DNA of 64,000 bases, from contig NC_090703.1 of assembly GCF_040954835.1 (NCBI RefSeq), positions 13,511,001-13,575,000 on the forward strand, given 5' to 3'. The stretch comes from Lepisosteus oculatus. Taxonomy: Eukaryota; Chordata; Actinopteri; Semionotiformes; Lepisosteidae. The notes under the pieces are model-generated. The model worked only from the letters and a program-made list of their open reading frames with translations, was not told the DNA's origin and did not search any database. This document shows positions 39,946-57,499 of this stretch, one piece after another. Positions within the stretch are counted from its first letter, which is position 1; the number at the start of each line of letters is the position of its first letter. The position numbers and the translations under genes were made by a program.

Positions 39946-39959
39946 ACGTGAATTACGTG
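39946..39959 (+). promoter_or_regulatory. Paired ACGTG cores (hypoxia-response-like)
   Basis: ACGTG occurs at 39946-39950 and again at 39955-39959, 9 nt apart, about 280-300 nt upstream of the ERO1A start codon. HIF binds RCGTG cores and mammalian ERO1A is known to be hypoxia-inducible. Only the cores are seen here; function is inference. Confidence 0.4.
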
Positions 39960-40274
39960 CTTTCCGCCTTTATCGCACCTATTCAGGGACTGAATTGTTC
40001 TCTTATTGGAAATGCACTTTCATGTTTTCATTACTTCTACAATGCACAATTTCAGCTCATCAGAGATAAGCGATTTTGATTATTTCAAACAATTAAGCAA
40101 GTTTTGTAATGGAAATTTAATTTCTACGGTCTATTTTAGCTTTACGTCCTTTGTAATTGTAGGTGTTAGTCCACTGCTAACTGAAGAGGAGTAAATGAGT
40201 GGGTGGACTTCTGGGGCAGATTCAGGGAAACACGAAGCTGGTTTTCTCTAACTGCACGCACACAATGGCCTCCC

Positions 40275-40312
40275 ATCACGTGGGATATCAACTTGAATAT
40301 TTATCACGTGGG
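40275..40312 (+). promoter_or_regulatory. Duplicated E-box word (CACGTG x2)
   Basis: The 10-mer atcacgtggg occurs at 40275-40284 and 40303-40312, exactly 28 nt apart. Each contains the palindromic E-box CACGTG, bound by USF, MYC or TFE-type factors, and also an ACGTG core. Its position is roughly midway between the two divergent genes. Confidence 0.45.
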
Positions 40313-40715
40313 TGTAGGTCTATTCAGTATAAAGTGTTCAAGCAAATATTTTTCGTGGTACTGGAAGTTTAAATTCTTTTCCGATTGGCTGCAAAAAAAT
40401 AGATTTGTCATTTCACCTATGTTTACTTCTCTGAACAGCGATCTAACAATTCACTTTTTAATATTTGAAGCAAGGATAAAAGTCACCCATAACTTCTAAA
40501 ACTTTTCATTTTTAAAGATAAGTGCTACCTGTACGTCTCTGTATAACCAGCCATTATTAATTTAATTTGAAATTAGGGGTCTTCCTGCCCCCTAATCAAC
40601 GAGGCAGTAATATCTGAAGTTTCCTTTTTAAACATTTTTATGTTGTGATCCATTTTTAACATAAAACTTTTAAGTCTTAAATTTAATTATCTGAATGTAA
40701 ACACGACAGGACTGA

Positions 40716-47261
<6,546 letters not shown>

Positions 47262-47825
47262 CGCTGTACCCCTTCCTTCAGGAGTGATTCTGCTTGCATG
47301 GGGCATACCTTTAAAACCAATTATCAAAACATAAAGAAAATGGGAAGTTTGAGATTTCTGTACTGTATTTTATTGGAAATATACAGTTGTAGAGTTTAGC
47401 AAACCACTAACTTTGGCAATTAAAGTTAATACTATGGTGTTTTTTGTAGCATAAAACAACAGGTTTTGTTATTTTCCCCAGGTCCGTGGAAAATATGGTT
47501 ATCCTGAAAACCTGTCCACTTAATGTCCTTCCTATTTTACATTTTATGCCATTTCTATGTAATTACAATTCCATCAGGTAACCTCAAAGATGATTGAATA
47601 TACAAAGGTGTTCATTGGATCTGTCATGTTTCTTTGTCTCAAAACATTGAAATTAAATTTCTGCTGAGAGTAAAGGTATTGTTTTATCTTTTAAGAGGCA
47701 TGGATTGTTCTGTTTGAATTGAACATTTGTATCTATCTCCTATGTATACTTTCTATGAAATCTGTATGCCAGGTTGACTTTGTACGCCATGTAAAATACA
47801 GTCATTGAAAGTTTCAGAAGCAAAG

Positions 47826-47831
47826 AATAAA
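47826..47831 (+). terminator. PSMC6: Polyadenylation signal of PSMC6
   Basis: AATAAA about 565 nt after the PSMC6 stop codon, followed by T/G-rich sequence. It is the first canonical signal after the gene. The 47262-47850 stretch is therefore the likely 3' UTR. Confidence 0.6.
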
Positions 47832-47859
47832 ATTGATAAACTTCTGTATTTCCTGTAGT

Positions 47860-50200
47860 ATTATCTTAATTACTCTAGCTTTAACATTGTGATGGTCATG
47901 TCCAGTTACATTTTTTCTGACAAAGAAAGGTTTAAGTGATGTGCTTAGAAGTTCATACAAGTATAATACCAACTTGTGTTTTGTTATATACACTCAATTG
48001 CAGAATCACCCATCTTCCATTTTTTACATCTCAACTCATGGCAACAACCCCCACACTCACAGGAGAGAATTACAGGCAGACTCCTTCAAGCCTCTCTTGT
48101 CTTTTAACGCATCACAGGTGTTACAGTCCTACAGTGAATATTTATTGCCTATTAGAGGAGTCATGTACCTTGATTTAACTTAAATATGATTGTTTTTTGA
48201 TAATGCCATCAGATTTTTCTTATGTAAGGCTACAATTTTTAGGTCCTATTAATAAAGTTCGAGAGACAAAATACTACTGGAAGGGATCTCTTCTTAGAAC
48301 TGCCTTTCCATTGCTAGTAGTTCTTTTAAAATTGTAACTAAAACTGAGCTAAAACTATTCTTGGACAATATAATTCTAAAAACTACTTTTCGAGAGATAC
48401 CAATGGACCTTATGAGTTTAGGCTTCATATTAGGTTATAGTTGTATGTTAGGTTCCAAAGTCCACACCTCATCCTCATTGTGATTTCTGGGTAACATGAA
48501 GGCCTGTGAAGATTCCTGCATCCTCCATACTTGGCAAATAGGGCTCCCGCAACCATCTCTTGAACAGCAAAACGGAAGGAAAGGAACCATTTGTAATATC
48601 TCAGTGGTGGATCTGACTAATAAAAGAATGAGACTTCCAGTTGTCAGTTTCTATGCTATTGGGTCAAAGTCAAGAAACAGGTGTGCAATAGTTCCTCACA
48701 ATAAAAGATGTCATGTGCAAGCGTCTTCCATCCCCAGTAAGTCCAACTCCTTCAGGAGCCAGCTAATGTTGACAATGGCAGGATGGTGATGTCTGGATGC
48801 TCCTAAGCATAAAGTCAGCATGTTACCTGAGGTTGATCTGGACTTTAAATGATACAGGAGTACACTTCAGTTCTTTTCAGTATTTCTGAATGTTGTGCTC
48901 TATTTGAAAACTAAGCTGTAGTACAGGTGCAGACAATTTACTAAATAGTAAGTTAATGACTCTGGTCTAAACCAGACTTAAGTCTTCGAGCTTCACTATG
49001 CTGCTGATGCTGAATTTTCTGCCTTGAAAAGATCTTGACAGAACTGCATCACCAGACTATAGTCAAATGTTTATTAAGGTTTATGAGGTGTTGGGACTTG
49101 CACATAACATTCAAAAGAATCCAAATACACATACCCCAGTGCCATCAATTCTGCTTCATGATGAGAGTCCAAAGCAGTGTTTCCCAATCTTGGTCCTGTT
49201 GATCCACTTACCTATTCGTTTTTGTTCTAGCCGAGCCCTTATTTACACAATAAAACCTTAATTGACTTAAATAATGTTCAATAGTCTTCAATTATATAAT
49301 TAAGGTGGGGTATTTGAGATTAACAACATCAGAAACTAAAGTGATGGCTGACTGTAAAACCATCCTTTCTATTCTACTGGGCTGGCATGAAACATGAACA
49401 ACATACAGGAGGTGCTGAAAAAGAAATTGAGTTGTCACTGGCTGTTTCCAGAAGATTTTACTTATCAAATGAGAGGACAGACACACCAACACCAGTATTC
49501 TCTCCCAGGCAGCACCACAAGCATTCAAACTATGAACATCCTCCACCATTAGCTCCATCAGTTTGGCTAGGCCATGTGGATGTCAGACTTCAGGCTCTCA
49601 AAGAAGGTCCTCTTCTCCAGGCTTCACCAATCATACCTGAAGACAGAAGAAGTGTTTTAAAAATATAGTAAAACAAACTATATATATATATAAACCATCA
49701 GTTTCCACTCACGGGAGTTGATGGTCCTCAACAGCACCAAATAGTGGAAGAATTTGTAGGAAGAAGTGCAGTACAGTGAGATCTAAAGATGTCAGAACAA
49801 GGGAGAAAAGGGAGAGTGTCAAACCATGAATGGATTCCCCAGGATACAACTGGATACCTCCAGAGACAGCACCTGCTCTGTCTTTCAGAGAGTACAGGAC
49901 CTGTATTGGTCTTTTCAGTCATCATCAGTTTCATGGAAGACAGTAATGCTCAGCCACTGGGATAACTGGAAAAAAAAACGATATTTGCGCTACAGATGAT
50001 CTAATTCAAACGTGTTTCTTCTGATTGACCTGTGTACTTATAGCTAACGTACAAGGTATCTGACAATCCAATTAAAATGTTATTTATTTAAATAACGTAG
50101 AGAATTGTAAGATGCTCCCTAGCACGCTCGAATTCTCTGAACGCTGCTTGCTTTGTCTCGGGTAACTGCGAGACAGACCCTAACTGTGGAAGCCGGGATG
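47860..50200. other. PSMC6-STYX intergenic region, no gene recognised
   Basis: 2.3 kb. Several open frames of 80-105 codons overlap on both strands (for example 48496-48789 plus, 49292-49558 minus, 49387-49668 plus) without recognisable domains. A repeat-like segment (agtgtttcccaatcttggtc, 49172-49191) and a short TA run (49679-49692) are present. A non-coding RNA or lineage-specific exon cannot be excluded. Confidence 0.5.
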
Positions 50201-50203
50201 TTG

Positions 50204-50213
50204 GTCACGTGAC
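50204..50213 (+). promoter_or_regulatory. Palindromic E-box GTCACGTGAC upstream of STYX
   Basis: A perfect 10-bp palindrome, 162 nt before the STYX start codon. The sequence is the extended E-box of USF factors and also the CLEAR motif of TFEB/TFE3. A YY1-like catggcggc follows at 50232. The region around it is GC-rich, as expected for a core promoter. Confidence 0.5.
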
Positions 50214-50232
50214 TCTCCTGCTCTGGAGAAGC

Positions 50233-50307
50233 ATGGCGGCTATGCATGTGGAGCTGTTAAACAAACTCCGACTCCGGCATTACTACAGCTATCCCGTGTC
50301 CAAATAA
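50233..50307 (+). CDS. Possible upstream ORF in the STYX 5' leader
   Basis: An ATG in the strong-looking context agcATGG opens a 24-codon frame (starting MAAMHVELL) that stops with TAA at 50305-50307, 58 nt before the STYX ATG. It contains a second ATG at codon 4. It lies just downstream of the E-box, so it may be leader or may straddle the transcription start. Confidence 0.35.
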   Translation: MAAMHVELLNKLRLRHYYSYPVSK

Positions 50308-50365
50308 CACAGTCACCGGTAACGCTGCCGCTGCCCGGGCCGCTGCCGCCCGAAATATTCGCAGT

Positions 50366-53300
50366 ATGGATGAGGAGCTCAAACTTCAGTTCCCGACCCT
50401 GCCTACCTCCAAGGAAGACACACTGGTAAGAGAGGCGAAATGTCACAAACTGCCCACTACTTATGTGTCCGTTCCTACTACTGAGGTATTTATCTAATTG
50501 TATATACGTGAGCTGTATTTCTTCTATGAACCTATAATTTTGAGTGACAATATGCATTTGTTTAAAAAATTAGCAAATTCTCTTGAGGTAATCCTCAGGT
50601 TTATATTAATGTAATATTTCTCTTCGCTTTTTTCATTTCGTGTTTATTGTAGCTGGCGACCAAGCTTGCGTTTCACGTAAACAAATCATTTTAAATCTGT
50701 TTTTCGTCTCGCGTTAAGCCTGAAACTTGGATTAAGGTTTTAAACAGAGACGTTTTAACTTGCATGTCATCTGCTGCTTATTAATCTTTTGATAAAATAC
50801 GGTGTTTTAAAAATTGCTTTCGGAATGCATAATATGCAGTCAGTATTAAAAATGCGTGATTCGAGAGGGTTGCGAGGTTAATGTGTGTAATGATGATGGT
50901 TTTGTGAGGTAAAAACATTTCGCTATTGTATATCTAGTACTTCTGAATCTATTTAACTGTAAAATGTTTTTTAATGGATTTTTATATTTTTAAGATACAT
51001 TAAAAACGCAGCAAATTAGTATTGGAATATATTGCACTTGTGTTTTTAATGCTAATCGCTCTATATCCAGAACTTGACTTTTAATCACTTTTGTTTTCAA
51101 GTGTTGTGATACTGGGGGAAGTGTTCCAATAATTTTGTTTACAACTACAAATTTATATTTATAATAATTATTAATATTTTTAGGACTGGGCATACCCTAT
51201 GAGAAGAGAAATGCAGGTAAGTATAAAATGCTACATTCACAATTCCACATAGCGGTGCCAAGAGATTGGCCCCAAAATTAATTAGATAATTTTTCATAAA
51301 ATCATGAAAAAAAATAACCAAGATGCAGTAGTTATATTTTTCATGCACCCAGAAATGTCATTTAGCCTTTGACCAGCTGTTTAGTGATTTTACTATGTAA
51401 AAGTATATAAAATACTGCCTAGAATTCAGAAATATTTCTTCTTTATTTTAGGAAATATTGCCTGGACTGTTTTTAGGCCCTTATTCAGCAGCCATGAAAA
51501 GCAAGGTAAGGTTATCCTCAGAAATGGAGAAAGGGAATGAGTGTTTAACTGGCTTTTATATTTTTTGGCCTGAATGGATAATGGGATCATGGACTGTTGA
51601 AACACTTGTTTTCGGTTGATATTGAGGAAAAAAATATTTCTGGTATTATTCGAGCAGAAACCAAACTCATTGATACTGTGCTTTGACATACATTTAGATA
51701 TAGATAGATTTTATTAGTAAATCCATACTTTTCTGTAGGGCATTGACATGTGTAAATGTGTTGTTTCAGAGAGCCACAGGATTTGGATATATGATGACTA
51801 TTTTATGTCTCTGAGTTGGACTGATATAAATCTGTCATTTTTGTTTCCTTCAACTTTCTAACTTCCAACAAAAACCTATCAAGATTATGTTTGGAAATTA
51901 ATGTAAAGGTTTGTTGATTGATAAATAGTAATAAATGATCAACTTTATTTTATATAGTGCCTTTAAAAGTGGCTCCCCACTGTAAAGAAAGCACACAATG
52001 AGAGGACACTGCAGAGTTCCACAAGTACAATAAGGGTCTGGAAGTAGGAAAGCAAAGGGGCAGACATAGAAACAATTTAAAAAAAGCTCTTCTAAAGAAG
52101 AAGGTTTCGAGTCTTGATTTGAAAGAACTAAGGGAAGGTGACTCTCTGATATTCTTAGGGATAGAATTCCAGAGCTCTGGGGCGCAGCAGGCGAAGGCCC
52201 TGTCACCCATAGCATGTAGATAGCACAGAGAGAAGACTGTGAGGTGTGGAGTAAGATGATAGGCCAGCATATCACTCTACAACTCTCAACTGGCAACCCG
52301 CTGAAGCTAAGCAGGTGTACGCCTGGTCAGAACCTGGATGTGAGACCTCCAAAAGCTTGCAGTGGGGCCAGCAGGGGGTGCTCACCCTGTGGTCCATGTG
52401 GGTCCTAATGCCCCAGTATAGTGACAGGGACACTATACTGTAAACGGGTGCCGTCCTTTGGATGAGATGTAAAACCGAGGTCCTGACTCTCTGTGGTTAT
52501 TACAAATCCCAGGGCTTTCTCAAAAAGAGTAGAGGTGTAACCCCGGCGTCCTGGCCAAATTTCCCATTGGCCTTTACCAATCATGGCCTCCTAATAAACC
52601 CCATCTATGAAGTGGCTTCGTTACTCTGCTCTCCTCCCCACTGATAGCTGATGTGTGGTGAGCTGCCGTCACATCATCCAGGTGGATACTGCACATTGGT
52701 GGAGGGGAGTCCCCATTACCTGTAAAACTCTTTGAGTGGAGTGTCCAGAAAAGAGCTATATAAGTGTAAGCAATTATTATGATGATGATGATGATGATAA
52801 GAAGTCAGAAAGGTACTGAGGTGCCAATCCATGTATAGCCTTATAGGTGAGCACGAGGAACATGAAAACTAATAGGAAGCCAGTGCAAGGACTTCAGGAT
52901 AGGAGTAATGTGATCACTTGCACAAGACCTGGTCATGATTTTGGCTGCATAATTCTGGACATACTGATGTCTGTTCTGTTTGTATTTAGATACCTCAGCG
53001 AGTAGTACATTATTGTAATCAATACGAGAGAAAACAAAAGTGTTGACTAGCTTTTCAGGTACACTTAACAAGAACATAGGACGCAGTCTGACCAGATTTT
53101 TGGGGTGGACGAATGATGTTTTCACAATAATTGGCACCTTTGTCACAAGTCAAGCCTGGATCAAATATCAACCCCAAGTTCTTCAATGTAGATTGAATTT
53201 CAGGTAGTGTGAATAACATGCTTTCTTCTTTCAGCTTCCTGTCCTTGAGAAGCAGGGAATAACTCATGTAGTTTGTGTCAGACAAGACATCGAAGCTAAT

Positions 53301-56300
53301 TTCATCAAACCCAACTTTCCTGAAAAATTTAGGTGAGACCTTTTTTTTCTGGGATTGTACTGCATAAAGAGGAAAAAACTGAATCCTAATATGACTGAAG
53401 GGGCATGTCTTTTCATCACGTTGCTAGTAAGTTGTGAAGGAACAATGGGCGATAAGGGCAAATTAAATTGCTAATCTGACAAAACCTCTGGATTTTACCT
53501 TCTGCTTAAGGGCACAAGGTAGATTTTTATAAGTAATAGAAGTAAAATGTCTACCACTGCAGTTACATTTGGCCATGAAATTGTATCTCAATTTCAGAGG
53601 TCCTGGTTTGGGTCATGTAAAACACTTCTCACAGTCTCTCAATACACTATTGTTGGCACTGTGCTTTTGTGAAATAATTGTGGTCTTCTGAAACCTGTTA
53701 TTTTACTTTTGCATGTTTTTCCTGGCGCTGCACATTTTGATGTGCTTATAAAATGTTGCTTCTTTTAATATTCTTCAAATTTTTACATTTTCAGATATCT
53801 GGTCTTAGATATTGCAGATAACCCAGTGGAGAATATAATTAGGTATTTCCCAATGGTGAGTTAAAAATGTTGGTTTCCACATAATTCAAACTGTTTTAAG
53901 CCATTTTCCTGTTGTTTCATTTGTGTTCTTTTCTTTCTAGACTAAAGAGTTCATTGATGGCTGTTTACAGTCTGGAGGTACTGAACATTGCTTGTTTGAT
54001 GATGGTGTGTTACTACTGTGATCTGGCAGAGACATGTTTCAGTGACGTGAATGTAGTTTCAGTGTACGTAGTTTCCTTTTGAATCCAGTGAGGCAATGTC
54101 ACGGGCACTGTTGACTACAGTAGGGTTGTAAAAACTAACTACATTTCCTTTCTTGGCAGGAAAGGTGCTTGTTCATGGGAATGCAGGGATTTCTAGAAGG
54201 TTAGTCAGCCTTCTGTAGTAGATTTTTAATTACAGTGACAAAAAATTGTATTCTTCTTTCTTAAACAATTTTCTCACATTCCTTTACTGTAAAGTTGATT
54301 TTGATAAGTGCAAATAAATGACACACACTTTCTTAGGTTCTTATCCTTGTTTATATACACAGACTCTCTGAACCCAAACTAATTTATGTACTGATGTGCT
54401 TCACTTACTAAATTTGTAATTTTATTTCAGTGCTGCCTTAGTAATTGCTTACCTGATGGAAACATTTGGTATAAACTACAGGTAAGGGAACCTAACTAAC
54501 CTTCCTGTCTTTATTAATGCAGTTTATATTTATGATTAATCACACTTTCAATAATAATCATTTTGATCTATACAATCTATACTGAGTTAATAATTATGTA
54601 ACCACACAGGGATGCTTTCAGCCATGTTCAAGAGAGAAGATTTTGCATCAACCCCAACGTGGGATTTGTTCATCAGTTACAGGCAAGAGTCTTTAATTTA
54701 GCATCTTTAGAAAACAATGGCTTTTGTTAATTTCTCCACAAGTTTTGTTGTTTAACTGTGTTGTATAATATTATTATATATGTTACTGTATACCACAACT
54801 GAGCACATATGCACCTTTTCATCAGACCCTTACATCTGTAAGGTCAAGTAGGATATCAGAAAATAACAGCATGAAAACAGCTCTTCGAGGATGTATGCAG
54901 AAAGAATTAGGGCACATTCATATTCTGTACAGTTAAAATAGATATTCTTCATCCTATTTTATCAAATTCACATTGATCATTTTGTAAGTAGTAATTTTCG
55001 TTCTATTGCAGGAATATGAGGCAATATATCTAGCCAAACTCACCATTAAAATGATGTCCCCAATCCAGCTTGGCCGATCTTTTTCAGTGCAGGCTGGGAT
55101 GCCAGGTCAGTTGCATTTTATTCTGTTTTATTTCAACAAAGCAATCAAAACATGATTGTGGAGGGTATAAGAACTGGTTATTTTATAGAATGTGTACATT
55201 TAAAACATGCACTACCTGTTTAACTTGTCACTGGTGTACTGACTTGTAATGGTCTGTACATTGCTTTTATGATGTTGCTACACTAAGCATCTGCTGACAA
55301 CTTCTGTTCCTTGCTTTCCTTGATCTGATGGAGAATGCATTCCTGGCCCAAGCAACAGGTTTGAGGGAATATCCAGTCAGTGTACTTATGTCATAAGACA
55401 TAAGTGACTTAAAACTTAATGTTTTAGAAAGGACATCATAAAAGCTATAACTTTATGGACTCTGGATGGGAAAAGTACAGCTGATCCGTTTTATGGAGGT
55501 TAGCAGGCAAATGGTTTCCCTTTTTGGTACACATTTTCAAGTACTCACCAGACCTTGGAAGCTAAGAGAAGCCTGTTCATGGGAACAGGGATGGGATGGG
55601 ATAGGTCTCAGAAAATTTGGTTGCGTCTTTACAAAGGCGTTGATGGACCGGTAGAGTGTCACTTCTTTCTCTGGACCAGAGCTTCTAAACCAGTGTACCT
55701 TTGTGGTTAGAAGGGGCATTGTGCTATAAGAATGTTCCTCCTCTGGATGAGGCATTAAAACAAGATCCTGTGTCATTAGCGATTCCAGGGCACTGGTTGT
55801 GGTGTTAATCCTGGTATTCAGCACTGGGCACATACATTTCGGCCTGCATTAAAATCCCCCTGAACTGGTGGAGCAGTTCCTCCCTTGTATGCTGTGAAGT
55901 GGTGCTGCAGACGTGCCACTACTTCAGTGGTGGATGAAGCGGAGCCCTCCTGTATATCAAGAGCTTTTAGAGTTATTTGGGATGAAAGTACTTTTTAAGG
56001 AACTATTAATTATGGGCTCTTTTTAAAAACATACATTATGTGGTCCACTTACTGTGTATCTTCTAGCATCACTATCAATAGTTACGACTTGCTCAGAAAA
56101 ATAGCAATCGCTGTTTTTCTGGGGCCTGTTTTTTTTTTTTGTATTTTCACAGCATGTTCTCATAATGTGATTTGCTGTGGTTTCAGATTATGGCATGTTA
56201 TGTGAGTGGCAGTTTTTTGCATGGTGTAACTGTTGAAATCCCGAATAGTAAACTAACCCTAACATATTAATATGATTTATTATAGGAGCATAGACTCAAG

Positions 56301-56746
56301 TAACAAGGGTTATATATATATACAGGGGGGAACCTTTATACAAAGGTGTCTTTCTTAAAGGGTGGGCTATATGTCTTTCTTACCTTTTCAGTGTTTATCC
56401 ATGGTGATTGAGTGACCTATATAAAACAGATCACAAGATGGTAAAAAATTGACTATTCAGCCATAACGGTTAGAGTTAAGAGTTAAGTTCTAAAGGTGTT
56501 TTTCTGTCAATATGCTGACCAAGCCCAATATGTATACATGTGGCTGATGGAGGTACTTTATTTTATGTTTTGTTCATACAGAGAAACGGTCACACACACT
56601 TAGGTAACCGGCTGAAAGCATTGCGAGGAGTAAAACCCGTTTGAGACGGCCTTCGGTGTTTGTCTTTCACAGGCAGTTTGAAACGAACCTTGGAGGACGA
56701 GGAAGACTTCGGGGGCACACAGGTGACAGCCGCACAGAACAGATAG
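50366..56746 (+). CDS. STYX: STYX, serine/threonine/tyrosine-interacting pseudophosphatase
   Basis: Eleven exons: 50366-50425, 51184-51216, 51452-51505, 53235-53332, 53795-53855, 53941-53977, 54160-54199, 54431-54481, 54610-54682, 55012-55105, 56673-56746. They total 675 nt, 224 aa, one residue longer than the human protein as I recall it. STYX has the dual-specificity phosphatase fold but binds phosphoproteins without hydrolysing them; it is reported to bind ERK and the F-box protein FBXW7. Seen: WAYPMRREMQEILPGLFLGPY, the fold's entry strand; LVLDIADNP; the signature loop HGNAGISRS (120-128), in which Gly121 replaces the catalytic Cys of HCxxGxxR, the hallmark of this pseudoenzyme; and an acidic C-terminal tail (LEDEEDFGG). 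The intron after exon 9 begins with GC instead of GT (54683-54684). Intron 3 carries nested LINE and SINE insertions. Confidence 0.96.
50426..51183. other. STYX intron 1
   Basis: About 760 nt, AT-rich after the promoter-proximal part. Nothing recognised. Confidence 0.75.
51905..53215 (-). mobile_element. 5'-truncated non-LTR retrotransposon (L2/CR1-like), split by a SINE
   Basis: On the minus strand, the reverse-transcriptase C-terminal region is readable in pieces: LKNLGLIFDPGL (near 53160), LVNTFVFSRIDYNN (near 53045), HITPILKSLHWLPI (near 52890), HGLAPQYLSDF (near 52820), and, after the SINE, GDRAFACCAPELWNSIP (near 52190) and FKSRLETFFF (near 52110). The 3' end near 51905 has ggcactatataaaataaag-type sequence. 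Frames shift between pieces and the 5' part is missing, so it is dead. The clade is judged from motif order and could be Rex1 or another related group. Confidence 0.75.
52262..52798 (+). repeat. 5S-rRNA-headed SINE (copy C), inserted in the LINE
   Basis: About 535 nt. The head (52300-52350) reads gctgaagctaagcaggtgta then cgcctggtcagaacctggat. This parallels the internal promoter half of 5S rRNA. The body has gatgagatgtaaaaccgagg and gtcctgactctctgtggtta. The 3' end has agagctatataagtgtaag, then an (atg/att)n tail. It lies between two halves of the LINE reverse-transcriptase sequence, so it inserted later. Confidence 0.82.
53333..53794. other. STYX intron 4
   Basis: About 460 nt. No feature recognised. 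Intron 9 (54683-55011) is the GC-AG intron and also holds nothing else. Confidence 0.7.
55548..55990 (+). repeat. 5S-rRNA-headed SINE, diverged subfamily (copy E)
   Basis: The head at 55553-55625 parallels 5S rRNA (ccttggaagctaagagaagc, then catgggaacagggatggg as a decayed form of tacttggatgggagacc). The body shows ctctggatgaggcattaaaa and attagcgattccagggcact, matching copy C motifs in the same order. It lies in STYX intron 10. More diverged than B and C, and may be a separate subfamily. Confidence 0.6.
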
Positions 56747-56811
56747 AGGCAGAGTGAGCGAGAAGGCTGCGCAAAAAGGACTTTTTACATTTTTATTGAG
56801 ATTTAAAAAAA

Positions 56812-56817
56812 AATAAA
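56812..56817 (+). terminator. STYX: Polyadenylation signal of STYX, proximal
   Basis: AATAAA 66 nt after the stop codon, followed about 20 nt later by a G/T-rich stretch (agtgggtggggggggc). A second AATAAA at 57487-57492 could give a longer 3' UTR. Confidence 0.5.
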
Positions 56818-57499
56818 TATTTAAACTTTTCTAATTAGTGGGTGGGGGGGGCAAGTGCTTTTTTTTTGGCTTTTTTTACCGAGAAGTCATGGCATCACCT
56901 CCAGATGTCTGAGACGTCTGAATTCGTGAATTTTTGCTTTAACCTCAGAGGGAGCAGAGGAAGATGTTTGTTTGGTTTTTTTGAGTTGAACATGGTGATG
57001 CATTTCCCCCCTCCTATTTTGCAATTTTATAGTATTTAAAGCATTTTGCATTTGCAGCGGGACAGTATTGCAATAATGCACTTTTGATACTTGAATTTTG
57101 TCCTTGTGTTTGCTGGGATTATGGGTTGATAGAAGGGAATGGTAACTTGTTGACCAAGGGCATTAGAGCTAATTACAGATGGCCAGCCAGCATTGGCTGT
57201 GGTAGAAAGGATTTATGGGCACTTGGTGATGTGAAATACTTTACCTACTATTTAGGACAGTGGAGGCCAAGAAATCCATTGTAACAAGGTTTGGCAGCGC
57301 ATGCAGATCAGTAATAAAATTATTGAGGTTCATCTGGTTGTCTCATTCTTGTCCCTCAGGCTGTTTGAGAATCTTACTTTTTAATTGGAGGCAGCTTTCT
57401 TCACAGCCATCTCTTCTAATTATCCATGAAGGCATTTATTCAAGTCATTTACTGTATTACGATGTTAATTCTCCCAGTTGATTGTAAATAAACATTTGG

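Noticed and set aside
48496-48789. 97-codon open frame between PSMC6 and STYX
   Set aside because: No recognisable family or splice-linked partner; length is compatible with chance.
49679-49692. TA dinucleotide run
   Set aside because: Too short to be worth calling a satellite or element.
52300-52350. 5S rRNA-like sequence as a real 5S gene
   Set aside because: Only the 3' half of 5S is recognisable, it is diverged, and it is fused to the SINE body found at four other places.
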